36,765 bases of DNA from an uncultured Lachnospiraceae bacterium (GCA_947632515.1 CANRPO010000030.1:1-36765), one strand, 5' to 3'. Positions 24,677 to 33,203 are shown, numbered from the stretch's first letter. Made by a program: numbers and translations. The notes: generated by a model not told the origin, from the letters alone.

Positions 24677-25073
24677 GCAAGGCCGCCAATCCGTCCATGG
24701 TGTCGTTCCCCTCGCCGTCATATAAATGGAACGTGTCTGCCATGATCATGTTATGTATCTCATCGGTGGTGTAGCTGCCGATCCTGTCGCCGCCTGTATC
24801 GCAGAGCAGAAATCCCACAAACAAGAGTATGGCGAGAATCATACGGTACTTAAATGTTCCCGCCGGGGAACCGAAAGCCTCCTGATTCTCCTGTGACGGA
24901 TCCCCCCGGTGTTCCATAATCTGCAGCCTGTTCTTCTCAAACAGCGGCGGCTGGGTGTCCGTTCCATACAGAATCTTTTCCCGCTGTCTGATCTTCACCC
25001 GATTCCCTTGATTTTCCTCTCTGATATACTGCGCCAAAGCCAATTTCTTATCCAGCGAAACCTTGCGTTCCAT
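24660..25073 (-). CDS. Hypothetical single-pass membrane protein
   Basis: About 137 residues from the ATG at 25073, whose ribosome binding site is weak. A charged N-terminal region ('VSLDKKLALAQYIREENQGN') is followed by one membrane segment 'YRMILAILLFVGFLLC' (~residues 78-93) and an acidic external tail ('GSYTTDEIHNMIMADTFHLY'). No family recognised. Translation upstream of 25073 runs back across the his-operon terminator, so the longer frame from 25223 is rejected. It lies between the his terminator and the radical SAM promoter. Confidence 0.65.
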   Translation of the reverse strand: MERKVSLDKKLALAQYIREENQGNRVKIRQREKILYGTDTQPPLFEKNRLQIMEHRGDPSQENQEAFGSPAGTFKYRMILAILLFVGFLLCDTGGDRIGSYTTDEIHNMIMADTFHLYDGEGNDTMDGLAALLDFGQ

Positions 25074-25124
25074 CTTCCACTGCCTATCCAAGTTCTGTTG
25101 GTTTATTGTATGTGTGCGGAAAAC

Positions 25125-25150
25125 AAAAAAGAACGGGCATAGGCCCGTTC
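25125..25150 (-). terminator. Intrinsic terminator of the his operon
   Basis: On the minus strand GAACGGGC-CTAT-GCCCGTTC is followed by TTTTTTG. A perfect 8-bp GC-rich stem, 36 bases after the last his gene. Confidence 0.93.
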
Positions 25151-25186
25151 TGCACCTCTCATGACTCCCCGCCGCGGCCGACGCGC

Positions 25187-26470
25187 CTACCTCTGCGCCA
25201 ACTCCGCAGTGATCTCCTCCCACGTCACGTTCTTCTCCGCCATCAGCACCATCATGTGGTAGAGGAAGTCGGAGATTTCGTATTTGACCTCGTTGGCGTT
25301 GGGATTCTTGGCGGCGATCACGATCTCCGTGGCCTCCTCGCCGAGCTTTTTCAGGATCTTGTCGATGCCCTTGTCGAACAGATAGTTCGTGTAAGAGCCT
25401 TCCTTGGGATGTACCTTTCTGTCCTTGATGACGTCGAAAACCTGCTCGAACACTTTAAGCGGGTTCGACTCCTCGTACTCCTTCGCCATGATCTCATTGA
25501 AAAAACAGGAATGCGCGCCGGTATGGCAGGCCGCGCCGACCTGGGAGACTTTCGCCAGAATGGTGTCCTTGTCGCAGTCTGCCGTCAGAGACTTCACGTA
25601 CTGATAGTGTCCGCTGGTCTCCCCCTTGATCCACAGCTCCTGGCGACTTCTGCTATAGTAAGTCATCTTACCCGTCTTGAGGGTCATATTGTAGGCCTCC
25701 TCATTCATGTAGGCCACCATGAGCACCTCGTCGGTCTTATAGTCCTGCACCACCACGGTCACGTGTCCGTCTGTGTTCAGCTTGAACTCCTCCCAGCGGA
25801 TCGCCGGCTCGAAGGTGTTCACGGGGATGCCGTTATTCTGGCACAAAGACTTGATCGCAAGCAGCTCCTGTGCATTCTCGTTGATGGCGTACCCGGATAT
25901 GCCGCAGATATTGTCTTTCGCAAGCAGCTCCAGTATCTTGTCGAGCGAGACTTCCGGCACCGAGGCCACCATAGGGAATTTTGACACGGCGATCGCGTTT
26001 TTCAGTTCTTTTTCTCTGACCAGAATGATCCAGCCCACATACTCTTCCAAGAGCGCCTCGTTGCGGGTGATCGTCTCCGCCTCCGACACGCACGCCGCGA
26101 TCTTATCCTTGCCGAACTTTTTGGAGACTTCCTCTGTGAGCGCCACGTTCTCCGGCTTGGAATAGTTGAGCGCAGCCTTCTTACAGCCTGCATAGAGCAG
26201 TTTCTTGACGTCCTCCATGCGCTTTACGTTGCCGGCGCCGGTCACGGGGATCTCCGCGTCCGCGCAGATCGCCTTGATGATGTCTAACGCCTCCTCGTGC
26301 TCCGCGTCACCGTCAGACAGATCGTAGACGATCAGCTCGTCGGCGTTGTTGTCGCCGTAGAATTTACCCAGCGCCGCCGGATTCGTATCCAGGATCGTCT
26401 TATCGTCAAGTCCTTTTACGGCGTTGCCCTTATACAGATAAATACAGGGAATAAATTTCTTGTAACTCAT
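25187..26470 (-). CDS. hisIE: HisIE with an N-terminal degenerate HisF-like barrel
   Basis: A 427-residue fusion. Residues ~228-330 are phosphoribosyl-AMP cyclohydrolase (HisI), with metal-binding 'DCDKD' and 'ACHTGAHSCFF'; residues ~335-427 are phosphoribosyl-ATP pyrophosphatase (HisE), with 'KKLGEEATEIVIAAKN'. They carry out steps 2 and 3 of histidine synthesis. The first ~225 residues follow the HisF/HisA barrel ('FIPCIYLYKGNAVKGL', 'NADELIVYDLSDGDAEHEEA') but Tyr replaces the first catalytic Asp (IPCLD to IPCIY), 'VAID' with the second Asp has become 'AACVSEA', and the GGG phosphate loop is 'GAG'. This part is therefore probably not a cyclase. Last gene of the operon. Confidence 0.92.
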   Translation of the reverse strand: MSYKKFIPCIYLYKGNAVKGLDDKTILDTNPAALGKFYGDNNADELIVYDLSDGDAEHEEALDIIKAICADAEIPVTGAGNVKRMEDVKKLLYAGCKKAALNYSKPENVALTEEVSKKFGKDKIAACVSEAETITRNEALLEEYVGWIILVREKELKNAIAVSKFPMVASVPEVSLDKILELLAKDNICGISGYAINENAQELLAIKSLCQNNGIPVNTFEPAIRWEEFKLNTDGHVTVVVQDYKTDEVLMVAYMNEEAYNMTLKTGKMTYYSRSRQELWIKGETSGHYQYVKSLTADCDKDTILAKVSQVGAACHTGAHSCFFNEIMAKEYEESNPLKVFEQVFDVIKDRKVHPKEGSYTNYLFDKGIDKILKKLGEEATEIVIAAKNPNANEVKYEISDFLYHMMVLMAEKNVTWEEITAELAQR

Positions 26471-26505
26471 ATTTTTCGATAAACCTCTCCGTACCGTTCT
26501 TTTGT

Positions 26506-27093
26506 CTACAGCGCGCCTTTCGTGCTGAGCACGCCCGCGATTCTCTCATCATGTGTAACCGCCTCGTCCAATGCCTTGCCAAAAGCCTTGAACATCGCCT
26601 CGATCATGTGATGCGCGTTTAGCCCGTGGAACATTTTGATGTGCAGATTCATGCCTGCGCTGTAGCTTACCGCATAGAAAAACTCCCGCACAAGCTCCGT
26701 CTCCAGATCGCCCACCCGCTCTGTTCCAAATTCGCAGTCAAGGACAAAATAAGGTCTGCCGCACAGATCCACAGCGCACAGACAGAGCGCATCATCCATC
26801 GGCAGGATCGAGGAGCCGTAACGCCTGATGCCCGCCTTGTCTCCAAGCGCCTCGCGGATGGCCTGACCGAGCACGATCCCCGTATCCTCCACAGTGTGAT
26901 GGCCGTCCACTTCCAGATCGCCGTCAACACGCAGCGTCAGATCGAAGAAACCGTGTCTGGAGAATCCCTCCAGCATATGATTCAGAAAACCGATCCCCGT
27001 GTCCACGTCGCCTTTGCCTGTCCCGTCCAAGGCAAACGTCATGTCAATGTCCGTCTCCTTCGTCTTTCTATGAATACTCGCTGTTCTTGCCAT
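26506..27093 (-). CDS. hisB: Imidazoleglycerol-phosphate dehydratase HisB
   Basis: A 195-residue monofunctional HisB from the ATG at 27093 (GAAGGA upstream). Mn-binding repeats are visible as 'VDGHHTVEDTGIVLGQA' (~residues 64-80) and 'HGLNAHHMIEAMFKAFGKAL' (~155-174). It dehydrates imidazole-glycerol phosphate to imidazole-acetol phosphate. No phosphatase domain is fused. The 113 bases between hisD and hisB hold GC-rich sequence without a gene. Confidence 0.96.
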   Translation of the reverse strand: MARTASIHRKTKETDIDMTFALDGTGKGDVDTGIGFLNHMLEGFSRHGFFDLTLRVDGDLEVDGHHTVEDTGIVLGQAIREALGDKAGIRRYGSSILPMDDALCLCAVDLCGRPYFVLDCEFGTERVGDLETELVREFFYAVSYSAGMNLHIKMFHGLNAHHMIEAMFKAFGKALDEAVTHDERIAGVLSTKGAL

Positions 27094-27206
27094 AACTAAT
27101 CCTTCTTTCCGCCATCCCTCTGTGCAGGAGGCTGTCTCTTCCCATACGCGGCCGGCGCTCCGTGCGCCCTCGCACCGCCCGGACCCACCCGCTGATATAT
27201 AATGCG

Positions 27207-28505
27207 TCAATCCTGCGTGAAACGCACCCTGATGGAATTCGCGTGCGCCGTCAGCCCTTCCTTCCCGGCGAACAGTTCAATATCCCTGTGCGCTTTCCTG
27301 AGCGCCTCCTCCGAGTAGGAAATCACGCTTGTCTTTTTCATGAAATCATCCACATTCAACGGCGAGAAGAACTTCGCCGTGCCGTTGGTGGGCAGGATAT
27401 GGTTCGGCCCCGCATAGTAATCTCCCAGCGGTTCGGAAGAATACTCTCCCAGAAAGATCGCCCCGGCGTTGCGGATCTTCGTCATCACCGCGTAGGGGTC
27501 CTTCGTCAAGATCTCCAGGTGCTCGGACGCGATGGCGTTGGCCGCCTCCACCGCATCGTCCATGGAGTCCGCCAGCAGTATGTAGCCGTACTGCGCCAGC
27601 GACTTTCGGATGATCTGCGCTCTGGACAGCTCTTCCAGAAAACCGTCGATCTCCCGCTCCACCTTCTTCGCCAGTTCTTCGTCCGTTGTGATCAGAATCG
27701 CGCTGGCAAGCTCGTCGTGCTCCGCCTGCGACAACAGATCCGCCGCCACATAGCGCGGGTTTGCCGTCTCGTCCGCGATCACCAAGATCTCGCTGGGCCC
27801 CGCGATGGAATCGATGCTCACATAGCCGAAACAGGCTTTCTTGGCCAGCGCCACGAAGATATTGCCCGGCCCCGTGATCTTGTCCACCTTCGGTATCGTC
27901 TCCGTGCCGAACGCCATCGCCGCGATGGCCTGCGCGCCGCCCACCTTATAGATCTCGTCCACGCCCGCGATCTTTGCAGCCACCAGCGTCCCCGCGTTGA
28001 CCTTGCCGTCCGCGCCTGCGGGAGTCGTCATGATGACTTTTTCCACGCCCGCCACCTTCGCGGGGATCACGTTCATCAACAGGCTGCTGGGATAAGCCGC
28101 CTTGCCGCCCGGCACATACACGCCCGAGACCTCGATCGGCAGGATCCGCTGCCCCAGGATACTACCGTCAGGTTTTGTCTCGAACCAACTGTTTCGCAGC
28201 TGTCTGCGGTGAAAATCTTCAATATTCGCGGCGGCTCTTTTCAGCACCTCCACAAACTCCTGCTCTATCGCGCCGAAGGCCTCCTCGATCTCGCCCCTCG
28301 TCACGCGCACCGTGCCCGCATCGACGTCCCAGCTGTCAAATTGTCTCGTGTAGGCAAAGACAGCCTCGTCGCCTTTCTCCCTGACATTCTTTATGATCTC
28401 CGCAACCACATTTTCATATTCGGTATAATTGTTCGGACTTCTCTTCAAAAGGCTGTTTAACAAATCCTTCTGCGTGTCCGCCGTCAATCTGACTGTTTTC
28501 ATCAT
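27207..28505 (-). CDS. hisD: Histidinol dehydrogenase HisD
   Basis: A 432-residue histidinol dehydrogenase, normal length, which oxidises L-histidinol to L-histidine with two NAD+. Visible family blocks are 'LPIEVSGVYVPGGKAAYPSS', 'KVGGAQAIAAMAFGTE', 'DKITGPGNIFVALAKK', and the zinc and catalytic residues in 'LLSQAEHDELASA', 'IASEHLEI' and 'GDYYAGPNHILPT'. Start at 28505 (ATG ATG) with GGGAGG upstream; the frame extends 22 codons further without support. It follows hisG by about 60 bases. Confidence 0.96.
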   Translation of the reverse strand: MMKTVRLTADTQKDLLNSLLKRSPNNYTEYENVVAEIIKNVREKGDEAVFAYTRQFDSWDVDAGTVRVTRGEIEEAFGAIEQEFVEVLKRAAANIEDFHRRQLRNSWFETKPDGSILGQRILPIEVSGVYVPGGKAAYPSSLLMNVIPAKVAGVEKVIMTTPAGADGKVNAGTLVAAKIAGVDEIYKVGGAQAIAAMAFGTETIPKVDKITGPGNIFVALAKKACFGYVSIDSIAGPSEILVIADETANPRYVAADLLSQAEHDELASAILITTDEELAKKVEREIDGFLEELSRAQIIRKSLAQYGYILLADSMDDAVEAANAIASEHLEILTKDPYAVMTKIRNAGAIFLGEYSSEPLGDYYAGPNHILPTNGTAKFFSPLNVDDFMKKTSVISYSEEALRKAHRDIELFAGKEGLTAHANSIRVRFTQD

Positions 28506-28567
28506 GTTTATCCAATCCTCCCGGTCATTTGGCTCGATCCTCGTCTGTTCCATGTCGGCGGATCCGG

Positions 28568-29212
28568 TCACAGATGCTTTCGCAGATCGGCGATCAGTCT
28601 CTTGATCCGCTCCGGCTCCATCTGCATGCTGACCTGATTGACGATCATGCGCGCCGACAGCGGACAGATCTCTTCCAGAACCTCCAGTCCGTTCTCCCGC
28701 AGAGTGGAGCCCGTCTCCACGATGTCCACGATCACATCCGCCAGTTTCACGATGGGCCCAAGCTCCACGGAACCGTTCAGCTTGATAATATCCACCGTCT
28801 GATGTTTTTTGTTGTAGAAATAGTCTTTGGCGATATTCGGGTACTTGCTCGCCACGCGGATCATCTCATGGTGCCGCAGTAACTCCTCCGCGCTCTTGGG
28901 CCCGCAGACGCACATTCTGCACTTGCCGTACTTGAGATCAAGCACCTCGTACACGCGCCTGTTCTCCTCCATGATGGTATCCTTGCCCACCACGCCGATG
29001 TCCGCCGCTCCGTACTCCACAAAGGTCGGCACATCCGGCCCCTTCGCCAGAAAAAATCTGAATTTCAATTCCTCATTTACAAAGATCAGCCTGCGCGAAT
29101 CCTTGTCCTTCATCTCCTCGCAGGTAATGCCGACCTTCTCAAAAAGCTCCATCGTCCTGTTGGCAAGCCGCCCTTTGCCGAGGGCAAACGTCAAATATCT
29201 CTCTTCACTCAT
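28568..29212 (-). CDS. hisG: ATP phosphoribosyltransferase catalytic subunit HisG, short form
   Basis: A 214-residue short-form HisG, lacking the C-terminal regulatory domain of the ~300-residue long form. It opens 'YLTFALGKGRLANRTMELFE', and the PRPP loop is 'IVDIVETGSTLRENGLEVLE' (~residues 162-181). It catalyses the first step of histidine synthesis and needs HisZ for full activity and feedback by histidine. hisZ lies 22 bases upstream, consistent with a HisG-HisZ complex. Confidence 0.96.
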   Translation of the reverse strand: MSEERYLTFALGKGRLANRTMELFEKVGITCEEMKDKDSRRLIFVNEELKFRFFLAKGPDVPTFVEYGAADIGVVGKDTIMEENRRVYEVLDLKYGKCRMCVCGPKSAEELLRHHEMIRVASKYPNIAKDYFYNKKHQTVDIIKLNGSVELGPIVKLADVIVDIVETGSTLRENGLEVLEEICPLSARMIVNQVSMQMEPERIKRLIADLRKHL

Positions 29213-29234
29213 GCTCCCTTTACTCTTTTCTCCG

Positions 29235-30347
29235 TTATCGTTCCGGCAAAAGCTCCACGCGTTTTCCCGCCGCGCGAAGCTCCTTCGCCTCCAGCAGCCT
29301 GTGACGGAAATCAGCCTCGCCGTAATACAGTTTTATCGTTTCGTCGTCCGTGGAAATGACCACGCCCTGTCTGCTCATGGCCGCCAGCAGATCGTCCACC
29401 ACGATCATGAATCCGATGGCAGGCGCTTTCTTGCCGAAACGCCCCAGCAGATTGTCATAGCGGCCGCCCTTCACGATGGCGTCTCCCACGCCGTAGGTAT
29501 AGCCCTTGAAGATAATGCCTGTGTAGTAATTATATTTGCTCAGCATGCCCAAGTCAAAGGAAACATACTTCTCCACGCCGTAGTCGCACAGCGCCTCATA
29601 GACCTTCTCAAGCCTCTTCACAGCGTTTCCGGAGCGCTCGTTGGCGGCCGCCTTCTTCGCCTCGTCCAAGATCGCCGCCGTTCCGAACAGCTCGCCCACC
29701 TTGAGTAACAGTTCCTTGTCGCGGCGCTCCACATGGGCGTTGTCCAACAACTCCTCGGCGCCGAAATAATTCTTGCCGGAAATGTATTCCCGCAGCTCCA
29801 GTTCCGTCTCCTCGGAGAGCCCTGCCTCCGCGCAGATCCCCTTAAAGTATTCCAGATTGCCGACGCTGATCTGAAAATCCGACAGCCCCGCGTGATACAG
29901 GGCCTCGATGGTCATGGCGATCATCTCCGCATCCGCCTGCACCGACGCATCTCCGATCAGCTCCGCTCCCATCTGCGTCACTTCCTTCAGCTTGCCCTGC
30001 AAAAGGGAAGTGTTCGTGAACGTGTTGCCCTGATAGAAAAAGCGGATCGGCACCTCCTCATCCATAAAATACTTCGCCGCGCACCTGGCGATAGAGGGCG
30101 TAAAATCCGGCCGCAGGACAAGCGTATTGCCCTCTTTGTCAAAAAATTTGTACAGCTCCCTGGAAGGCGTCGTCCCTACTTCTTTGGAAAATACGTCAAA
30201 AAACTCAAAAGTCGGCGTCTGGATCTCACGATACCCGTAGCTTGCGATCTTTTGCCGCAAAAGCTGCTCCACCGCAGTCTTCTTCGCCTTCTCCTCCCCG
30301 TAGATGTCCCTGACTCCCTCAGGGGTATGTACCAATTTGCTGCTCAT
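29235..30347 (-). CDS. hisZ: HisZ, regulatory subunit of ATP phosphoribosyltransferase
   Basis: A 370-residue HisRS-like protein without the anticodon-binding domain. It starts 'TPEGVRDIYGEEKAKKTAVE' and has 'LVLRPDFTPSIARCAAKYF' and 'YYTGIIFKGYTYGVGDAIVKGGRYD'-type blocks (given here in part) of the class II synthetase fold. It does not charge tRNA but binds short HisG and histidine. It is the first gene of the operon, which is why it is called HisZ rather than HisS. Confidence 0.94.
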   Translation of the reverse strand: MSSKLVHTPEGVRDIYGEEKAKKTAVEQLLRQKIASYGYREIQTPTFEFFDVFSKEVGTTPSRELYKFFDKEGNTLVLRPDFTPSIARCAAKYFMDEEVPIRFFYQGNTFTNTSLLQGKLKEVTQMGAELIGDASVQADAEMIAMTIEALYHAGLSDFQISVGNLEYFKGICAEAGLSEETELELREYISGKNYFGAEELLDNAHVERRDKELLLKVGELFGTAAILDEAKKAAANERSGNAVKRLEKVYEALCDYGVEKYVSFDLGMLSKYNYYTGIIFKGYTYGVGDAIVKGGRYDNLLGRFGKKAPAIGFMIVVDDLLAAMSRQGVVISTDDETIKLYYGEADFRHRLLEAKELRAAGKRVELLPER

Positions 30348-30388
30348 ATCCTGTTCCTTCCTGAGTTTCCTTTAGCGCATTATTTTCT

Positions 30389-30408
30389 TTAGCGCTTTAA
30401 AGCGCTAA
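30389..30408. promoter_or_regulatory. Perfect 20-bp palindrome in the his leader, candidate operator
   Basis: TTAGCGCTTTAAAGCGCTAA is a perfect palindrome about 30-45 bases downstream of the predicted his start point. Related half-sites flank it: TTTAGCGC at 30371-30378 and CGCTAA at 30411-30416. No T-rich tail follows, so it is not a terminator. A TrpR-like (YerC/HisR) repressor is a possible binder; that is inference. Confidence 0.65.
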
Positions 30409-30441
30409 TTCGCTAATTAGTTAGAGAACTAAACTTTCTAT

Positions 30442-30470
30442 ACTATATCCCATGCGCGCCGTTTTGTCAA
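30442..30470 (-). promoter_or_regulatory. his operon promoter
   Basis: TTGACA (30465-30470), 17 bases, TATAGT (30442-30447) on the minus strand; leader of about 85 bases to hisZ. Confidence 0.8.
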
Positions 30471-30517
30471 CCCTTTTCGGCCGTCTCGGTCCGCGCCCGC
30501 CATGCCGCCTGCGTCCC

Positions 30518-31054
30518 TCAATCCGCCCGGTCGTCCAGGTCTTTCTGCAGGATGTCCAGATAGGGCACGAGGATCCCGTGCTTTTTGGGCAGAACATATT
30601 CCGGGTTCAACTCCTCGTAACGAAAGCTTTTCCGCCCGCCCTCCTTCGCCCTGTCCCAGAAGAACCGCAGCATCTCATAGGGCAGATAGTAGAAAATATC
30701 CTTGTGGGAATAGTAGATCAGAAAAAAAGCGATACCCTTCTGCCTCTCGAACTGCCCCATGAACTCCACCTGATGTTCGTGGATATTCTGCAGGGCGAAA
30801 GTGTCCGCCGCGCACTCCTTCGCGTCAAAACAGACCGGAATGCCCTGCACCACGCCGATGTAGTCCACCGTGCTCTTCTGATCGAAGTAGGCCAGCGTGA
30901 TATGCCTGCTCTCCTTGTCGATATTGATGGGCGTGATGGGCGTCGGTATCTTCTGGATGAGCGCCAGCCCGTTCTCCAGATACTTTTCATTTGTCCTGTT
31001 GATCAGATCTTCCAGTGTAGAACCGCGCAGTCCGCGGGAATTCCAAGTCGCCAT
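30518..31054 (-). CDS. recU: Holliday junction resolvase RecU
   Basis: A 178-residue RecU, near normal length. The nuclease core is 'KSTVDYIGVVQGIPVCFDAK' (~residues 60-79): Asp in VDY and the D-x-K that corresponds to E-x-K in the B. subtilis enzyme, here with Asp. 'GIAFFLIYYSHKDIFYYLPY' and 'YVLPKKHGILVPYLDIL' are further family blocks. It cuts four-way junctions in recombination and chromosome segregation. recU usually neighbours a penicillin-binding protein gene; here it lies between the his promoter and the RloA/RloB pair. Confidence 0.92.
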   Translation of the reverse strand: MATWNSRGLRGSTLEDLINRTNEKYLENGLALIQKIPTPITPINIDKESRHITLAYFDQKSTVDYIGVVQGIPVCFDAKECAADTFALQNIHEHQVEFMGQFERQKGIAFFLIYYSHKDIFYYLPYEMLRFFWDRAKEGGRKSFRYEELNPEYVLPKKHGILVPYLDILQKDLDDRAD

Positions 31055-31135
31055 AGTTTCATCCTGCCGTTTATGCCCGCCTCACAAAAAGACGCGCCAA
31101 TAAAAATGGGGCAAAGCCTTTCATAACCGATATTC

Positions 31136-31795
31136 TTACGATTTTTTTAATATCTCTTCAACCAATCGCTGCACCGTACTCGCAGGCCACATCTCCGACG
31201 GTTTCTTTTTCCCATCCTCTATACACTTTTTATAGCGCTGTTTTGCTATCTGAAAAGCCTTTTCTTCATCGCCATACTGCACCAGTTTTCGATAGATCTC
31301 TCTGTCTTTCTTCAAATATTTCTGTCCCGTAATCTTCTCAAATTTCTCCGCAAACCGATTACAGCATGTATAGGACTCCCTGATTGCAGGCATTTCTCCA
31401 AAATATGAATACAGCCAGATTTCAAAACACGGATTCGACCATCCGCTATTGATGCCGTTTTTTTCAGCAGTTTCTATAATTTCATCAAAGTCCTTTACCT
31501 GATCCCTGTCAAAAACGATCCACGGAATACGATATTGCGATTCTGTATCGGTAAGTTCCATAGCCCGTTCCACCAACTCTACTGTTTTCGCCTTTTCCAC
31601 TTTTATCACCAGGCGGTCCTGCAGTTCGGCCGGAATGCTGTCCCTCAGCCCTTCAAAGTAATTTTTCTCCGTTTCTTCCGTATCTGTCACGATCAGGTAA
31701 TAGCCTAATTCCGGTATTCTGGTCCCTACCCGCTTAGTCCGGTCCTTTCTTTTTCCGGCCCTGCGGTTACCGGGTTTTTCTCCTTTATTCGTCAT
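31136..31795 (-). CDS. RloB family protein (AbiL-type partner, predicted nuclease)
   Basis: A 219-residue RloB-like protein. Conserved blocks are 'YLIVTDTEETEKNYFEGL' near residues 33-50 (the acidic start of the predicted Toprim-like nuclease fold), 'PWIVFDRDQVKDFDEI' (~90-105) with the DxD-like acidic pair, and 'WSNPCFEIWLYSYFGEMP' (~120-137), the 'NPCFE-WL' signature. It overlaps the RloA stop by 11 bases and its ribosome binding site (GGGAGG) is inside rloA, so the two are translationally coupled. RloA/RloB (AbiLi/AbiLii) pairs are linked to phage abortive infection and restriction loci. Confidence 0.88.
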   Translation of the reverse strand: MTNKGEKPGNRRAGKRKDRTKRVGTRIPELGYYLIVTDTEETEKNYFEGLRDSIPAELQDRLVIKVEKAKTVELVERAMELTDTESQYRIPWIVFDRDQVKDFDEIIETAEKNGINSGWSNPCFEIWLYSYFGEMPAIRESYTCCNRFAEKFEKITGQKYLKKDREIYRKLVQYGDEEKAFQIAKQRYKKCIEDGKKKPSEMWPASTVQRLVEEILKKS

Positions 31796-33080
31796 CTGCG
31801 GCCCTCCCTGTCAGCATTTTCAAGGGTTTCAATGCAGGGATGGCACCATAGCTGCCCGTCAGATACTTCTTAGACAACATCTCATCTCTACGCACCTTGT
31901 TGCCTTCTTCGTCTTTAAAGTCCGCTAAAGAGTATAATTCAGAGATCCCGTCCCTGTTTTTGTTCACCAGCCAGATTTCATCCCGCCGCAGCAGTTCGTT
32001 AGAGAATTGCCAAATATCATGAGTTGTAAAAATCAGTTGCGCATTCTGCGTATTGATTTCAGAAGACAAAAATGTTAATACGATGTTCCGCACTAATAAC
32101 GGATGCAGTCTGGCATTCAGTTCATCAATAAACAACGTGCCCCCATTATCCAGTACATCCTTCAACGAAGGATAAAGCGCAAACATTTTCAACGTTCCGC
32201 TTGATTCCATTTTTAACGGAATAGCTGCCATCTTCTGACTGTCTGTCATTTTATGAAGGGCATCGATCTTATAACTCTTACCGACATCCTTTTCATCTTC
32301 CTGTGGCAGTTCTTCCACATTAAAGTCCTTGATTGTTTCATCAAAAGATGCAAAATACTTTACCACATTTCCCTGTACCTCCCTACTGTCCGTAAAACCT
32401 TCGGGCAGCACTCTTGAGCGAAAAAAGTTTTCTGCCGGATCGCCAAAATCAAGAACCTCATTATTCAAAAACCAATCCCTGACCTTTTTCAGCTTGGCAA
32501 TCCGCAGTTTCGTTCCGAGAGAAACAATAAGCGTCTCTTTATTTAAAGATGCCTTGATATTTTCCACATGGTTTTTTGGAAAACCATTCATCTCCAGTTC
32601 TTCACCTTTTTTTCGATAAAAAATCGTCCTGTAGCTGTTTCTCGCCGTCTTAGCCTTGGAATACAACCATTCCTCTACAACTTCATCCCTTTTCAGTGAA
32701 AATCCATATTGATATATCTTCCCGGTATTCTCCGTATTGTCCACATAAAATACCTCAAAGGTAGTTTCTTCATCACGGCTTTTTTCGTCAAATAAAAATG
32801 GCGTAACTTTCATATAATTGTTTTCTTTTTTCCGGCGATTATCCTCTTCACCGCCAAAATTGAAAGACTCTGCCACATAATAAGTCATATAATCAAAAGC
32901 ATCGTATACGTTGGACTTTCCGCTTGCATTAGCGCCATAAATTGCCGCCACTTTTAACAACTTGTCATTTGCGATGTCTACGACATGGCTTTCATGCTCT
33001 TTTATTTTTGTCGCCGACAGATCAAGCGATACTTCATCCCGAAAAGATTTAAAATTTTTGAAATTAAATTGTATCAGCAT
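31785..33080 (-). CDS. RloA/AbiLi-type AAA (ABC/OLD-like) ATPase
   Basis: About 431 residues from the ATG at 33080 (AGGAG 11 bases upstream; GTG at 33092 is an alternative). It opens with 'LIQFNFKNFKSFRDEVSLDL', the usual start of SMC/RecF-like ATPases, then Walker A 'IYGANASGKSNVY' (49-56). An 'ESSGTLKMFALYPSL' signature-like segment is followed by Walker B 'TLFIDELNARLHPLL' (~313) and the H-loop 'LIFTTHDIWQF' (~352). A long insertion lies between Walker A and the signature. The ATPase probably senses infection and controls RloB. Base composition is lower in GC than the his region, suggesting acquisition. Confidence 0.9.
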   Translation of the reverse strand: MLIQFNFKNFKSFRDEVSLDLSATKIKEHESHVVDIANDKLLKVAAIYGANASGKSNVYDAFDYMTYYVAESFNFGGEEDNRRKKENNYMKVTPFLFDEKSRDEETTFEVFYVDNTENTGKIYQYGFSLKRDEVVEEWLYSKAKTARNSYRTIFYRKKGEELEMNGFPKNHVENIKASLNKETLIVSLGTKLRIAKLKKVRDWFLNNEVLDFGDPAENFFRSRVLPEGFTDSREVQGNVVKYFASFDETIKDFNVEELPQEDEKDVGKSYKIDALHKMTDSQKMAAIPLKMESSGTLKMFALYPSLKDVLDNGGTLFIDELNARLHPLLVRNIVLTFLSSEINTQNAQLIFTTHDIWQFSNELLRRDEIWLVNKNRDGISELYSLADFKDEEGNKVRRDEMLSKKYLTGSYGAIPALKPLKMLTGRAADDE

Positions 33081-33128
33081 GATTCTCTGCACTCCTCATT
33101 CTGTCCTTCTAGGGGATTTTCTTATTCT

Positions 33129-33156
33129 ATTATATCCCATATTGCTTAAAAATCAA
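33129..33156 (-). promoter_or_regulatory. rloA promoter
   Basis: TTGATT (33151-33156), 16 bases, TATAAT (33129-33134) on the minus strand. The -35 falls inside the left arm of the inverted repeat at 33142-33203. Confidence 0.6.
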
Positions 33157-33203
33157 CGTCTTATTTGATGATTTTTTCAATTTAGATGTTGATTTTTAAG
33201 CAA
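33142..33203. repeat. 19-bp inverted repeat overlapping the rloA promoter
   Basis: Left arm TTGCTTAAAAATCAACGTC (33142-33160) and right arm complementary to it at 18 of 19 positions (33185-33203), separated by 24 bases. It covers the rloA -35 and has no T-tract suited to termination. Either a two-site operator or the ends of a small mobile element. Confidence 0.85.

Noticed and set aside
27162..28460. A 432-codon plus-strand open frame opposite hisD.
   Set aside because: It is the mirror of a well-conserved gene in GC-rich sequence; no family motif.
30348..30441. A T-box or histidine leader peptide before hisZ.
   Set aside because: No T-box sequence, no terminator/antiterminator pair and no run of His codons were seen; the leader is short and dominated by the palindrome.
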